NCBI GenBank assembly: GCA_020847635.1
Contig: JADLBQ010000086.1
Span: 1-64,000 of the forward strand
Reading direction: 5' to 3'
From: Bacteroidia bacterium
GTDB taxonomy: Bacteria; Bacteroidota; Bacteroidia; AKYH767-A; OLB10
DNA: 64,000 nucleotides
Shown piece after piece: positions 50,222-60,978 of this stretch. How positions within the stretch are numbered: the stretch's first letter is position 1; each line of letters starts with the position of its first letter. The position numbers and the translations under genes were made by a program. The notes beneath the pieces were generated by a model. It did no database searches, had not been told where the DNA came from, and worked only from the letters and a program-made list of their open reading frames with translations.

Positions 50222-50229
50222 CAAAAGTA
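50222..50229 (-). promoter_or_regulatory. -7 element TACTTTTG of the candidate sRNA
   Basis: Plus-strand CAAAAGTA. Confidence 0.5.
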
Positions 50230-50848
50230 TCCGTAGCTGGAGTGTTTAAACATTCAGATGACTAAGGTTATCAACAGGTTAAAGTTAATTGCAGGATGCT
50301 ATTTTAGGTAATAAAAACTCTTGTTTTTAAATAAAATGCACAACAGCAACTGAGTAGGTAAGAACAAGGTTATGATTCAGGCAGGAACTTGTAGTTTTCA
50401 AAATGCAATTCAGCAAATACAATAACACGAAAGAGTAGCACTGTTTTGATCAACATACTTAGTTGAAACAGCCTGTAAAGCATGTCATTAAACTCACAAT
50501 CTATTCGATTGGCTGAGTAATAAAAGCATATTCAATTAGTGCTACCATCCAGGTGATTAAAACAGATCTGGAATGTTTTGCTTTCATATCAGTTATTTGT
50601 TTTAAAAGTAAGTGACTGTATCAAGCTAAAGTTGAAAAATAATTTTAAACAGAAAGAAGAATTATGAACAACTCTGAATATTCCATTTCCTGGAATACTC
50701 CTTAAAATTTTCTGTTATCCAATCAAACTTAGAGGTTATGCGGAAGATTAAACCTAAACGAACGGATGTGTATTCAAAGTGATGATTTATTCAGGATAAT
50801 AAAAGAACAAAAGCTTAATTGAAACAGTAACAATTACATTGAAGATGT

Positions 50849-51664
50849 TTAGTACTGCTCCTTTTCATTCGGGAAATTCTGTGATTTTACATCTTGAATG
50901 TATTTATCAATGGCTTTGCTGATGTCATCGTAAAGATTCAGGTATCTTCGTAAAAAGCGGGGAGAGAATTCTTTATTAATTCCAAGCATGTCATGAAGAA
51001 CCAGTACCTGGCCGTCAGTATGTTTTCCTGCACCGATTCCGATTGTTGGAATCTTTAGTTTACCTGAGACTTTCTTAGCCAGCACAGCCGGAATTTTTTC
51101 CAGAACAATTGAAAAGCAGCCTGATTGTTCAAGAATCAGTGCATCTTCAATCAATCTGTCAGCCTCTTCTTTTTCCTTTGCCCTTACAACATAAGTTCCG
51201 AATTTGTAAATACTTTGCGGAGTTAGCCCAAGGTGACCCATTACGGGTACCCCAGCAGTCAGTATTCGCTCAATACTGTCTTTAACTTCGCGTCCTCCTT
51301 CCAGTTTAACAGCATGAGCTCCAGATTCTTTCATAATCCGGATAGCAGAATTCAGCGCTTCTTTAGAATTTCCCTGATAAGAACCAAAAGGAAGATCCAC
51401 AACAACCAGTGCCCTTTTAACTGCCCTTACTACTGAGGCTGCATGATAAATCATCTGTTCAAGGGTAATAGGGAGGGTGGTCTCATGGCCTGCCATTACA
51501 TTAGATGCTGAATCACCAACCAGAATTACATCAATACCTGAATCATCCAGGATTCGGGCTAAACTGAAATCATATCCGGTTAGCATGGCTATCTTCGTGC
51601 CAGCCCGTTTCATTTCCTGGAGTGTATGGGTTGTTATTTTTTTAACCTCTTTGTGTGTTGACAT
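50849..51664 (-). CDS. panB: 3-methyl-2-oxobutanoate hydroxymethyltransferase
   Basis: [62 protein letters not shown]. Confidence 0.96.
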   Translation of the reverse strand: MSTHKEVKKITTHTLQEMKRAGTKIAMLTGYDFSLARILDDSGIDVILVGDSASNVMAGHETTLPITLEQMIYHAASVVRAVKRALVVVDLPFGSYQGNSKEALNSAIRIMKESGAHAVKLEGGREVKDSIERILTAGVPVMGHLGLTPQSIYKFGTYVVRAKEKEEADRLIEDALILEQSGCFSIVLEKIPAVLAKKVSGKLKIPTIGIGAGKHTDGQVLVLHDMLGINKEFSPRFLRRYLNLYDDISKAIDKYIQDVKSQNFPNEKEQY

Positions 51665-51693
51665 CCGGTATATTTTGCTGTAAATTTAAATGA

Positions 51694-51721
51694 ATAATTA
51701 ATAATTAATAATTAATAATTA
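51694..51721. repeat. Four tandem copies of the 7-mer ATAATTA
   Basis: Direct reading: ATAATTA x4. Confidence 0.95.
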
Positions 51722-51822
51722 AGAATGGGAATCAGAGAAGCCGTTCATAGATACAACTTTTTTTAAAAATGAGTTGCCAGTTTGAAACTTGAAATATGGT
51801 TGAATAATAAGGTTAGGAAAAT

Positions 51823-52821
51823 TTACCTGCTTCCGGTAAATTCCTGCCATGACTTTTTAAGGTAGATATTCTCACCATAATAAGAAAGTACCATTTTCAG
51901 AAATACCGGAGGTGTAAAATTGGTAATCAGATCAATTCGTTTCAGCTGATTGTCAAAGATCACCATGGTTGGTAGCTGAAATCCTCCTCCGGTTAGTACA
52001 TTGATTACACTGTGAAAAGGATTTCCGTTTTCACCAGGCAGGTATTTTGAATGATTCCACTCAACAGGATGCTTTGATTCAATATCAAAATAAACCAGAT
52101 AGAAATTATCATTGATTAAACGACTAACTGCCGTATCATTGAAAACAGTTTGTTTCATCACTTTGCATCCAATGCACCAATTCGTAAACAAAAAGACAAT
52201 TGTCTTTCTGGACGTGTCTTTTTTTAATGAAGCATATTCATCCAATGAGAAATGCATAGGATCAGGATTATGGGTCTGTTCATAAAAGGTGTTTTGAAAA
52301 GCTGTCCGGAAATCATCATAACCAACAGATCTGAAAATATTTTCGACAACGTAAACAACCAATGGTTCCATATTTTTTACTTCCATATATCCCGGTGCAT
52401 TTATTTGCCGGTAGTCTGGGGTAATAAATACAGTAGTAGGGTAGGATAATTGTTGTCCCAGCATGCGAAGTGCAAAGTCGTGAACCGGCCTGGCACCCAA
52501 CGACCTGTTGACAAACATGGTATCCCTGTAAAATACAGTGTCTTTTGTTTCAGCATTAAACTTTACCGGATAAAACCACTGGTTGATATAGCTTGCAAAG
52601 TCGGGGCTGGAGTAGGTCGTCATCATCATTCTTTTACACCATCCGCACCAATCTGTATAGAAATCTATCAGCAAAGGTTTAGGGGTTTCTCTGACTGCTT
52701 TTTCAGCTTCTTCAAGGCTCATCCATTTAACTAAACTTTGCGGCTCTCCCTGAATCTGAACCTGCTGGGCAAATAGGCTTACTGGTATCAGTAATGCGAA
52801 AAGGATAACTTTAGGTTTCAT
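51823..52821 (-). CDS. secreted protein with two thioredoxin-like domains
   Basis: Signal peptide; WCGWCKRM and WCIGCKVM CxxC motifs. Confidence 0.88.
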   Translation of the reverse strand: MKPKVILFALLIPVSLFAQQVQIQGEPQSLVKWMSLEEAEKAVRETPKPLLIDFYTDWCGWCKRMMMTTYSSPDFASYINQWFYPVKFNAETKDTVFYRDTMFVNRSLGARPVHDFALRMLGQQLSYPTTVFITPDYRQINAPGYMEVKNMEPLVVYVVENIFRSVGYDDFRTAFQNTFYEQTHNPDPMHFSLDEYASLKKDTSRKTIVFLFTNWCIGCKVMKQTVFNDTAVSRLINDNFYLVYFDIESKHPVEWNHSKYLPGENGNPFHSVINVLTGGGFQLPTMVIFDNQLKRIDLITNFTPPVFLKMVLSYYGENIYLKKSWQEFTGSR

Positions 52822-53014
52822 TTGAAAAGAGGTGCTAAGATAATTTCTCTTTTTACGCCAATTTTCGATAAATAGATGCTGTATTACCTATTCTTTCAAC
52901 ACCCGGAAGCATAAATTGACTTAACCAGCTGAATAATTGCCTGATTAGCAAAGAAAAGACTATGGTGCCTTAATCATTTATTCTATTTTCGCACGCTGAC
53001 TTCTAAGCTCAAAG

Positions 53015-56000
53015 ATGAATTCATTTAAAAAAATCAATGACCTTGCAGGATGGGTCATATTTGCCATTGCTGCTTTTGTTTTTCTAAAAACAATTGAGCC
53101 AACAGGCAGTTTTTGGGATTGCGGTGAGTTTATTGCTGCTGCCTACAAGTTGCAGGTTGGTCATCCACCGGGTGCTTCACTGTTTTTGATGATGGCACGC
53201 ATTGCAACCTTGTTTGCTTTTGGAAATACCGAACTGGTTCCGGTAACCGTTAATGCCATGTCAGCACTGGCCAGTGCCTTTGCAGTATTATTTCTGTTTT
53301 GGTCGGTTTCACTTTTAATGCGGAAATTTATAAAAGCTGAAGCTGATAACAAATATTCTGTTTCGCAACTAATTGTTATCCTCGGAAGCAGTGCTGTAGC
53401 CGCATTGGCATACACGTTTTCAGACTCATTCTGGTTTTCAGCTGTTGAAGGAGAAGTTTATGCAACCTCTCAGTTTTTTACTGCTATTGTTTTCTGGGCC
53501 ATGCTGAAATGGGATAATGTAGCCGATGAGCAACATGCCGACCGCTGGATTATCCTCATTGCTTATTTGATGGGTTTGAGTATTGGAGTTCACTTGCTCA
53601 ACCTGTTATGCATCCCTGCACTGGCTCTCATTTATTATTACCGGAAATATACGCCTTCCCGTATCGGGGTATTTACCGCACTGGCAGTTGGTACAATGAT
53701 TCTGGCTGTTGTTCAGTATGGAATCATTGCCGGGTTTATAAAAATCGGAGCAAAGTTCGACCTGCTGTTTGTCAATTCATTTGGTATGCCGTTATGGACC
53801 GGGTTTTTGTTCTTTATCCTGCTCCTGGTTTCCGGAATTATATACGGTTTGCATTATTCCAGGAAAAGGAATAAGCCGGTTCTCAATACAGCTATTCTTT
53901 GTTTTGCATTTATCCTGATCGGATATTCATCATATACTATGACAGTTGTACGAAGTATGGCTAACCCTCCAATGGACGAAAATGATCCTGAACATGCTTT
54001 CAACCTGTTGGGTTACATAAATCGTGAACAATATGGTGACAGGCCCCTCGCTTATGGTCAGTATTACAATGCACGGGTCATTGAACAAGAAAAGGGAGCA
54101 ATGAGTTATACTGTTGCTGACAGTAAATATGTTCCGACTGGTAATAAAATAATTCCTGTTTATGAACCTGATAAATGCACTGTATTTCCCCGTATGTACA
54201 GCAATCAGCCCAATCATATAAGTGCATATAAAGAATGGGCAGGTATTCAGGGTGATGCAACCCCAATCATGAGTCAGAATATGAAATTCTTTTTCAGTTA
54301 TCAGATTGGTTATATGTTCTGGCGTTATTTTATGTGGAACTTTGCCGGCCGCCAGAATGATCAGCAGGGGCATGGCGGCATTCTAAAGGGAAATTGGCTG
54401 AGCGGAGTAAAGGCTATTGATGCTATGCGGCTTGGACCTCAGGATAAACTTCCGGAAAGTATGAAATGGAATAAAGGCTACAATCGTTTTTATTTTTTAC
54501 CACTGATTTTGGGCCTGGTTGGAATGTTTTTTCATTTTAAGCAAGACAAACACGATGCCTCTATCGTGATGCTGCTGTTTATAATGACTGGACTTGCCAT
54601 TGTTATTTATCTGAATCAGACTCCGTATCAGCCCCGTGAACGTGATTATGCGTATGCAGGTGCTACATATGCATTTGCTATGTGGATAGGTATGTCAGTT
54701 GCTGCAGTTGCTCAATGGTTACTTAAGAAAACGAAGGCTAAAGCAGCTGCAGCAGTTTCACTGGCTGTCTGTTTACTTGCCGGACCTCTACTTATGGCCA
54801 GGGAAGGCTGGGATGACCATGACCGCTCTCACCGTTATACACCCAGGGACTTTGCAAGTAACTACCTCAATTCAGTTGCACCGATGGGTACTATTTTTAC
54901 TAACGGAGATAATGATACCTTCCCGTTATGGTATGCCCAGGATGTGGAAGGTATCAGAACCGATGTCCGGATTATCAACCTGAGTTTGCTGAATACTGAC
55001 TGGTATATTGACCAGATGAAACGAAAAGCGTATGACTCTCCTCCGGTACCATTTACCTGGAAGCATGAGCAGTATGTTCAGGGAACCCGGGACTATATCC
55101 CCTTTGCTGATCGCAGAATTGAAGGGTTTACAGATTTAAGGGAAGTAATGAAGTTTATTCTCACCGATAATCCTGCTGCTAAAGTAACCTTAGGAGGTGA
55201 ACAGATGAATTACTTCCCTACAAAGAAATTTTATCTTCCTGTTGATAAGGAAGCTGTAATTAAAAACAAAGTGGTTCAGCCGGAAAATTATCCGAACATT
55301 GTTGATACAATCTTTTTTGAGATCAGCAAAAACTATCTGATGAAGTCAGAATTAATGATTCTTGACCTGATCGCTCATAATGACTGGACCAGGCCCATTT
55401 ATTTTGCTGTAACGGTTGGTAATGACAGTTACCTCAACCTGGAAGAATATTTTGCACTGGAAGGACTGGCTTATCGGTTTGTACCGGTTAAGTCTGATAA
55501 GGGAAGAAGTGGCCAGGATGGTAAGGTGAACTCTACGGTGATGTACGACAACATGATGAATAAATTCAAATGGGGGAATATGGCTGATGAAAGAGTTTAT
55601 CTGGATCAGAATAATCTGAACATGACAATGAATTTCAGAAATAACTTTTCAAGGCTTGCTGATGCACTCCTGGAGGAAGGTAAGAAAGATTCAGCGTTTA
55701 AAGTTCTTGAAAGGTGTCTTGAAGTAATGCCTGATAAGACAGTTCCATTCAATGTATTTATGCTGCGTATAACGGATGGATTCTATACGATTGCCGGAGC
55801 TGATGAATTTTTGGTTTCTGAGAGTAACCTGCCAGAAAGAAATACAAACAGGAAAAAAGCACTGGAATATGCAAATGTAATTGTAAAACGTCTGAGCGAC
55901 ATCCAGGAAGATGATATTGAGTATTACCTTTCATTAAAGGGAACCCCGTTTTTCAAGCAGGTTGATCGCGACCTTAATCAGGCAATGGCCATTCTGAATG

Positions 56001-56089
56001 AACTTGCAAGACAGGCAAGAGCCAATGGTCAAACTGCATTGGCAGACTCGGTTTCTGCACGTTTTAAAGCACTCGAATCAAGACTGTAA
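53015..56089 (+). CDS. DUF2723 family large membrane protein
   Basis: SFWDCGEFIAAAYKLQVGHPPGASLFLM, many TM helices, QPRERDYAYAGATYAFAMWIG. Confidence 0.93.
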   Translation: MNSFKKINDLAGWVIFAIAAFVFLKTIEPTGSFWDCGEFIAAAYKLQVGHPPGASLFLMMARIATLFAFGNTELVPVTVNAMSALASAFAVLFLFWSVSLLMRKFIKAEADNKYSVSQLIVILGSSAVAALAYTFSDSFWFSAVEGEVYATSQFFTAIVFWAMLKWDNVADEQHADRWIILIAYLMGLSIGVHLLNLLCIPALALIYYYRKYTPSRIGVFTALAVGTMILAVVQYGIIAGFIKIGAKFDLLFVNSFGMPLWTGFLFFILLLVSGIIYGLHYSRKRNKPVLNTAILCFAFILIGYSSYTMTVVRSMANPPMDENDPEHAFNLLGYINREQYGDRPLAYGQYYNARVIEQEKGAMSYTVADSKYVPTGNKIIPVYEPDKCTVFPRMYSNQPNHISAYKEWAGIQGDATPIMSQNMKFFFSYQIGYMFWRYFMWNFAGRQNDQQGHGGILKGNWLSGVKAIDAMRLGPQDKLPESMKWNKGYNRFYFLPLILGLVGMFFHFKQDKHDASIVMLLFIMTGLAIVIYLNQTPYQPRERDYAYAGATYAFAMWIGMSVAAVAQWLLKKTKAKAAAAVSLAVCLLAGPLLMAREGWDDHDRSHRYTPRDFASNYLNSVAPMGTIFTNGDNDTFPLWYAQDVEGIRTDVRIINLSLLNTDWYIDQMKRKAYDSPPVPFTWKHEQYVQGTRDYIPFADRRIEGFTDLREVMKFILTDNPAAKVTLGGEQMNYFPTKKFYLPVDKEAVIKNKVVQPENYPNIVDTIFFEISKNYLMKSELMILDLIAHNDWTRPIYFAVTVGNDSYLNLEEYFALEGLAYRFVPVKSDKGRSGQDGKVNSTVMYDNMMNKFKWGNMADERVYLDQNNLNMTMNFRNNFSRLADALLEEGKKDSAFKVLERCLEVMPDKTVPFNVFMLRITDGFYTIAGADEFLVSESNLPERNTNRKKALEYANVIVKRLSDIQEDDIEYYLSLKGTPFFKQVDRDLNQAMAILNELARQARANGQTALADSVSARFKALESRL

Positions 56090-56126
56090 CTAACAGGAAT
56101 AGCATTCCTGAATTATTTATATTAGC

Positions 56127-56741
56127 ATGAATGGATGGCTTAATAAGCGGTTTTTCCCATGCCTGTATCCTTCGTTAACATGGAGTATTCCTACATCTGT
56201 AAATGAAGTATTTCTCACCTTTGATGATGGTCCCGTTCCTGAAGCGACACCTTTTGTTCTGGATGAACTGGCAAAATTTCAGGCAAAAGCAACCTTTTTT
56301 TGTATTGGCAAAAACATTGATAGTTACCCTGATATTTTTGAGCGAATCAAGGCAGAAGGCCATCGGATCGGTAACCATACCTATCATCATCTGAATGGCT
56401 GGCATACTGATAATAAGTCGTATTTTGAAAATGTTAAACAAGCTCAGGCGCTGATTGGACAGACAGACTTATTCCGGCCACCGTATGGAAAAATCAAACG
56501 CTCTCAAATTAACTTCCTGAAACAGCAATTCAGAATTATAATGTGGGATATACTGAGTTATGATTTTGATAAAACGATGAGGCCCGGTGAATGCCTTCAT
56601 AAGGTAGTTGATCATTCTTCCCCCGGAAGTATAATTGTCTTTCATGACAGTGCCAAAGCTTTTCCTAACTTGAAAGTGATCTTACCGGAAGTTCTTTATC
56701 AATTGAGCAAAAGGCAATTCTCCCTTAATGTTATTCCTTAA
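56127..56741 (+). CDS. polysaccharide deacetylase family protein
   Basis: LTFDDGPVPEATPFVLDEL, IGNHTYHHLNGW, FRPPYGK. Confidence 0.93.
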   Translation: MNGWLNKRFFPCLYPSLTWSIPTSVNEVFLTFDDGPVPEATPFVLDELAKFQAKATFFCIGKNIDSYPDIFERIKAEGHRIGNHTYHHLNGWHTDNKSYFENVKQAQALIGQTDLFRPPYGKIKRSQINFLKQQFRIIMWDILSYDFDKTMRPGECLHKVVDHSSPGSIIVFHDSAKAFPNLKVILPEVLYQLSKRQFSLNVIP

Positions 56742-57640
56742 CGGATTTGATCAAGCCGTTTTTCAATTTGTTTAACTTTATCCTGCTGTTTACGGATATC
56801 ATCACTTTTACGATCCTGATCTTTTAGATTCTGGTTAATATTCCGTTTCTGGTTTTCGATGTCTGAGGCCAGTTTGTCATTTTTTTTACTTAGTGAATTT
56901 TGTTCTTTTTCGAGTTTTCGCTTTTCCTTTTCCAGTTTTTTAAGATTGCTTTTTGCTAGTTGTTCTTCTTCACCTCCGGTGTTGGTAAGCCTGCTGACTA
57001 CTTCCCGCTGCTGCAGCAACTCTTCTTCTTTTGAAGTCAGTAGTTTAATGGTAGTCTCAAGTGATCGCTTATTATTTTCAATGGTTCGTTCTGCCTGTTT
57101 GATTGCTCTTTCCGAACGCTGTTTATCACTCTCCTGGCCTTTGAGCTCATCTTCCATCCGTTTCAGGATTTGTTTTTGGCTGTTTAATTCTTCTTTCACT
57201 GCTTGCCGGTGTTTTTCAATTCCAAAATCACGTAAGTATTTCCGGATAGCTGCTGCTTCCGGAGGATTAGCAGCTGAAGAGAAAAAAATCTGATCATCGG
57301 TTGTAAACCAGCCGGTCAGAATGACTCCATCAGTCACTTCACGTGGCTTTATATAAATATTCAGAGGATCGGCAGTTATGTTTTTTACAACTGCACCTTT
57401 TATATAAAGCTCGCCATTGGCTTCTTCAACTCTTGATTTACTGCCTTTTCTGAGGTATTTGGAAAGATCATTTTTTAGAGACTTGTAAGTCTGTTCAGGT
57501 ATCATCAGTTCATAGCCTGTTACTGTTCCTTTGCTCATTTCTGAGATAATTTCATTAACAACCACCTGGGGGTCATTTTGTGCCTGAGAACCGGTAAAAA
57601 GGATAGTAAGAATAAATGGAAGAAAAAGATATTTTTTCAT
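56738..57640 (-). CDS. hypothetical secreted coiled-coil protein
   Basis: Signal peptide MKKYLFLPFILTILFTGSQAQ, C-terminal half a long K/E/Q-rich coiled coil. Confidence 0.8.
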   Translation of the reverse strand: MKKYLFLPFILTILFTGSQAQNDPQVVVNEIISEMSKGTVTGYELMIPEQTYKSLKNDLSKYLRKGSKSRVEEANGELYIKGAVVKNITADPLNIYIKPREVTDGVILTGWFTTDDQIFFSSAANPPEAAAIRKYLRDFGIEKHRQAVKEELNSQKQILKRMEDELKGQESDKQRSERAIKQAERTIENNKRSLETTIKLLTSKEEELLQQREVVSRLTNTGGEEEQLAKSNLKKLEKEKRKLEKEQNSLSKKNDKLASDIENQKRNINQNLKDQDRKSDDIRKQQDKVKQIEKRLDQIR

Positions 57641-57757
57641 AAGATGCTTTAATTTGGCTGCCTAATAAACAGTTGAAATAAATTCAAGCAGGCAAAGGTA
57701 ATAGCAAACTTTTTTATATGCCAGCTTGTTTGACTTGTTTGAAGAGAAGGTACATTT

Positions 57758-58156
57758 ATGGACAGTTATAAGCCAGGTTATTACAATATTGGAATTGCAG
57801 AAATTAGGCTTAGGCAGCGACTACTGAAGATAAGTAGTACAATTTCAGTCATAATTGCCTTCTTTTTTATTTTGAATTGCGAATCCTTATTAATGCAGAT
57901 TTTTCTTTTTTTAACACTTTTTATTTCTGTATTGATTTACCTGCAGATCCGATGTCATTTTTGCATTATGTTTGGAATCTTTGGGTTTCAGAATTTTGGC
58001 AGGCTGGGTGAACTCCAGGAAATTCACTGTCATACATCCCATCACAAGGATCTCATTAAATCTTTGAATCTTATCATTCAATCGTTTCTAATTGCTGCAA
58101 TTTCAAGCGGGCTGGTTTATTTGACTCTACATTATTTAGCTCAATACTACCGCTAA
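57758..58156 (+). CDS. hypothetical membrane protein
   Basis: 132 aa, three predicted TM segments by eye, ends just before guaA. Confidence 0.6.
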   Translation: MDSYKPGYYNIGIAEIRLRQRLLKISSTISVIIAFFFILNCESLLMQIFLFLTLFISVLIYLQIRCHFCIMFGIFGFQNFGRLGELQEIHCHTSHHKDLIKSLNLIIQSFLIAAISSGLVYLTLHYLAQYYR

Positions 58157-58167
58157 CTTCAAAAAGT

Positions 58168-58175
58168 TAATTTTG
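58168..58175 (+). promoter_or_regulatory. -7 element TAATTTTG, 6 nt upstream of the guaA ATG
   Basis: Perfect TAnnTTTG. Confidence 0.6.
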
Positions 58176-58181
58176 TGCCCC

Positions 58182-59714
58182 ATGCATCATGAGGCAATCC
58201 TGATTATTGATTTTGGTTCTCAGTACACTCAGCTAATCGCACGAAGATTAAGAGAATTGAATGTTTACTGTGAAATCCATCCGTTTAATCATCTTCCTGA
58301 TACCTGTTCGGGATTTAAAGGAGTCATTCTTTCTGGTGGTCCGGCATCGGTGCGTGATAAGAATTCACCCCGGATCAATCTGAACTGCATATTGAATAAG
58401 GTGCCGGTTTTAGGTATTTGTTACGGTGCTCAATTATTGGCTCAGGAGTTGGGCGGGGAAGTAAAATCCTCGCAGAAACGTGAATATGGAAGAGCCGTAT
58501 TGAATATTGTAAACAGCAATGGATTACTTTTTAAGAAAATAAGAAATCACTCACAAATCTGGATGTCGCACAGCGATTCAATTTCAAGATTACCCAAACA
58601 ATTTGAAACAATTGCTGCAACTGAAGCCATTCCATGTGCAGCTTATCAGGCAGCAGAATTGAAAGTTTTCGGACTTCAGTTTCACCCTGAAGTGGTTCAT
58701 ACAGATGAAGGAAAAGAAATCCTGAAGAATTTTGCTTTTGATGTTTGTCAGTGTACAGGGGATTGGACCCCTGCATCCTTTGTGGCAGAAACAATTCAAT
58801 CACTGAAGATGTCGTTGCATAACGATAAAGTGATTCTTGGTTTATCAGGAGGAGTAGATTCAGGAGTTGCAGCATTGTTGCTACATAAAGCAATCGGTGA
58901 AAATCTCTATTGTATTTTTGTTGATACCGGTTTACTTCGCAAGGATGAAGCAGCACAGGTTATTCAGACTTATGGGAGCATGGGATTACAGATTATTCAG
59001 GTAGATGCTTCCTGGCAATTCTATGGAGCATTAAAAGGGAAGACTGATCCTGAAGAGAAGAGAAAAATTATTGGAAGATTATTTATTGAAGTATTTGAAA
59101 GGAAGGCAAGAGAAATTGAGAACGTAAAATGGCTTGCCCAGGGAACAATCTACCCTGATGTAATTGAATCGGTATCTGTAAACGGTCCATCTGCAACAAT
59201 TAAATCTCATCACAATGTTGGAGGGTTACCTGAAAAAATGAACTTGAAAATAACTGAACCTTTGCGTTTGCTTTTTAAGGATGAAGTCAGGAAAGTCGGA
59301 AACGAGTTAAATATGAAACCGGAAATTCTAAACCGTCACCCATTTCCCGGTCCAGGTCTTGGAATCAGAATACTGGGAGAAGTTAATGCAGATAAAGTCA
59401 GAATGCTGCAGGAGGCTGATCAGGTGTTTATTGAGAACCTCCGGCAAGCTGGTTTATATAATAACGTGTGGCAAGCTGCTGCAATCTTATTACCGGTTAA
59501 AAGTGTCGGTGTAATGGGCGATGAGCGAACCTATGAAAATGTAGTCGTCCTCCGCGCAGTTTCTTCTGTTGACGGAATGACAGCTGACTGGGTTCATCTG
59601 CCTTATGATTTTTTAGCTAAGACTTCAAATGACATTATCAATAAGGTAAACGGAATTAACCGTGTGGTTTACGATATATCTTCTAAACCACCTGCTACAA
59701 TCGAATGGGAATGA
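58182..59714 (+). CDS. guaA: GMP synthase (glutamine-hydrolysing)
   Basis: [61 protein letters not shown]; start MHHEAIL preferred over TTG 58173. Confidence 0.96.
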   Translation: MHHEAILIIDFGSQYTQLIARRLRELNVYCEIHPFNHLPDTCSGFKGVILSGGPASVRDKNSPRINLNCILNKVPVLGICYGAQLLAQELGGEVKSSQKREYGRAVLNIVNSNGLLFKKIRNHSQIWMSHSDSISRLPKQFETIAATEAIPCAAYQAAELKVFGLQFHPEVVHTDEGKEILKNFAFDVCQCTGDWTPASFVAETIQSLKMSLHNDKVILGLSGGVDSGVAALLLHKAIGENLYCIFVDTGLLRKDEAAQVIQTYGSMGLQIIQVDASWQFYGALKGKTDPEEKRKIIGRLFIEVFERKAREIENVKWLAQGTIYPDVIESVSVNGPSATIKSHHNVGGLPEKMNLKITEPLRLLFKDEVRKVGNELNMKPEILNRHPFPGPGLGIRILGEVNADKVRMLQEADQVFIENLRQAGLYNNVWQAAAILLPVKSVGVMGDERTYENVVVLRAVSSVDGMTADWVHLPYDFLAKTSNDIINKVNGINRVVYDISSKPPATIEWE

Positions 59715-60934
59715 TTAAAAGCTGGTGTGAAATAAAAAGAATTGTTGAGCTGATTGTTGTGCTGACAGCTGTTTTAACAGCATGCAGGCCGGCCAGACCT
59801 GCAGTTGTTTTTACTCCTGTAAGTCATCAGCATGTTGAAGTAGCTCAGACTCCGGATACAATTTTTGATAAACCAGAACCGGTTATTGAGCGATTTAGAG
59901 ATTCAGTCACCCTGGGACTGGTAATGCCTTTTTATTTTGAAGAAAATTTCCCTGAGTCAGTGATTGGGGATTCTGTAGAGATTGATCCACGCTCAAAAGC
60001 GGCACTTCAGTTTTATGAAGGAGCATTGATTGCTGCTGATTCGTTAAGGGCTGCAGGAGTTCACTTCTCAATTCATGTAAGCGACAATGGAAATGATTCT
60101 TTAGCTTATCATTGGATGCTGATGAATTATTCCTGGCTAAAAAAGAATGACTTTAATTTTATTCAATACCCCTCAAACCAATGTGATGCAGTGGCTCAAA
60201 CCGCAGGTCATTTTCATATTCCACTGATCATTGCCCAGTGCAGTCCATTGTCGGACAGCCTCAACTCATTTACTGCCGTAGCAGCACCCTCAACAATAAC
60301 TCAATGCAGGCAAGCCGTAAAGTTACTGGCAAAGAAATTCCCCATGCAGAAGTTTATTGTAATGGCCAGGTCAACTGGTATTGAAGACGTGCTGGCAGGC
60401 TATTTTACAGATGCATTAAATGAGTTTGCACCGGAAAGATTCTCCAGAATTTCGCCATCGGATACTGCTTCATGGGTTAAAAAAGTTAAGACTTCAACTG
60501 ATGAAATCGTTTACATTCTTGCCTCCAGCGATGAATATTTTGTAACTGCAAATCTTAATTCAATTGATCGAATAGGAAGAAACTTGACTGTTATTGGTTT
60601 GCCAACCTGGGATAATTTTGAAACTGTTTTCCTGGGTGGATTTAAAAACCTGGATGTAATCTGTTTTAATTCGATGTGGTTGGATTTTAATGATGCTGAA
60701 GTTCTTGCTTTCAGAAATAAGTATGTTCAGAGTTATTTTAACGATATTACATGGAATGCCTGGAATGGCTATTGTATGGTGATAAAACTTGCCAGGTCTG
60801 TTTATTATAAGACCTCCCTGGATGCACTAAAAGCATTGTTTCCTTCACTTCCGAATGGAGGATATGAAAATAATGACATCAGCCTGATCAGGTATTCCGG
60901 ATTTGATACAATTACCCTGGATTTATCTGAATAG
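59705..60934 (+). CDS. periplasmic-binding-protein-like lipoprotein (type 1 PBP fold)
   Basis: LTAC lipobox, [48 protein letters not shown]. Confidence 0.75.
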   Translation: MGMIKSWCEIKRIVELIVVLTAVLTACRPARPAVVFTPVSHQHVEVAQTPDTIFDKPEPVIERFRDSVTLGLVMPFYFEENFPESVIGDSVEIDPRSKAALQFYEGALIAADSLRAAGVHFSIHVSDNGNDSLAYHWMLMNYSWLKKNDFNFIQYPSNQCDAVAQTAGHFHIPLIIAQCSPLSDSLNSFTAVAAPSTITQCRQAVKLLAKKFPMQKFIVMARSTGIEDVLAGYFTDALNEFAPERFSRISPSDTASWVKKVKTSTDEIVYILASSDEYFVTANLNSIDRIGRNLTVIGLPTWDNFETVFLGGFKNLDVICFNSMWLDFNDAEVLAFRNKYVQSYFNDITWNAWNGYCMVIKLARSVYYKTSLDALKALFPSLPNGGYENNDISLIRYSGFDTITLDLSE

Positions 60935-60978
60935 AATTTTTTCTTAACTTTACTTTCGAGTTTTAATTCAATGTTATT

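Noticed and set aside
53930-54373. 147-aa minus-strand ORF inside the DUF2723 gene
   Set aside because: Shadow ORF of a confident CDS, no start context or family.
56859-57293. 144-aa plus-strand ORF, Ser-rich
   Set aside because: Antisense shadow of the K/E-rich coiled-coil gene 56738-57640; low-complexity composition follows from the opposite strand.
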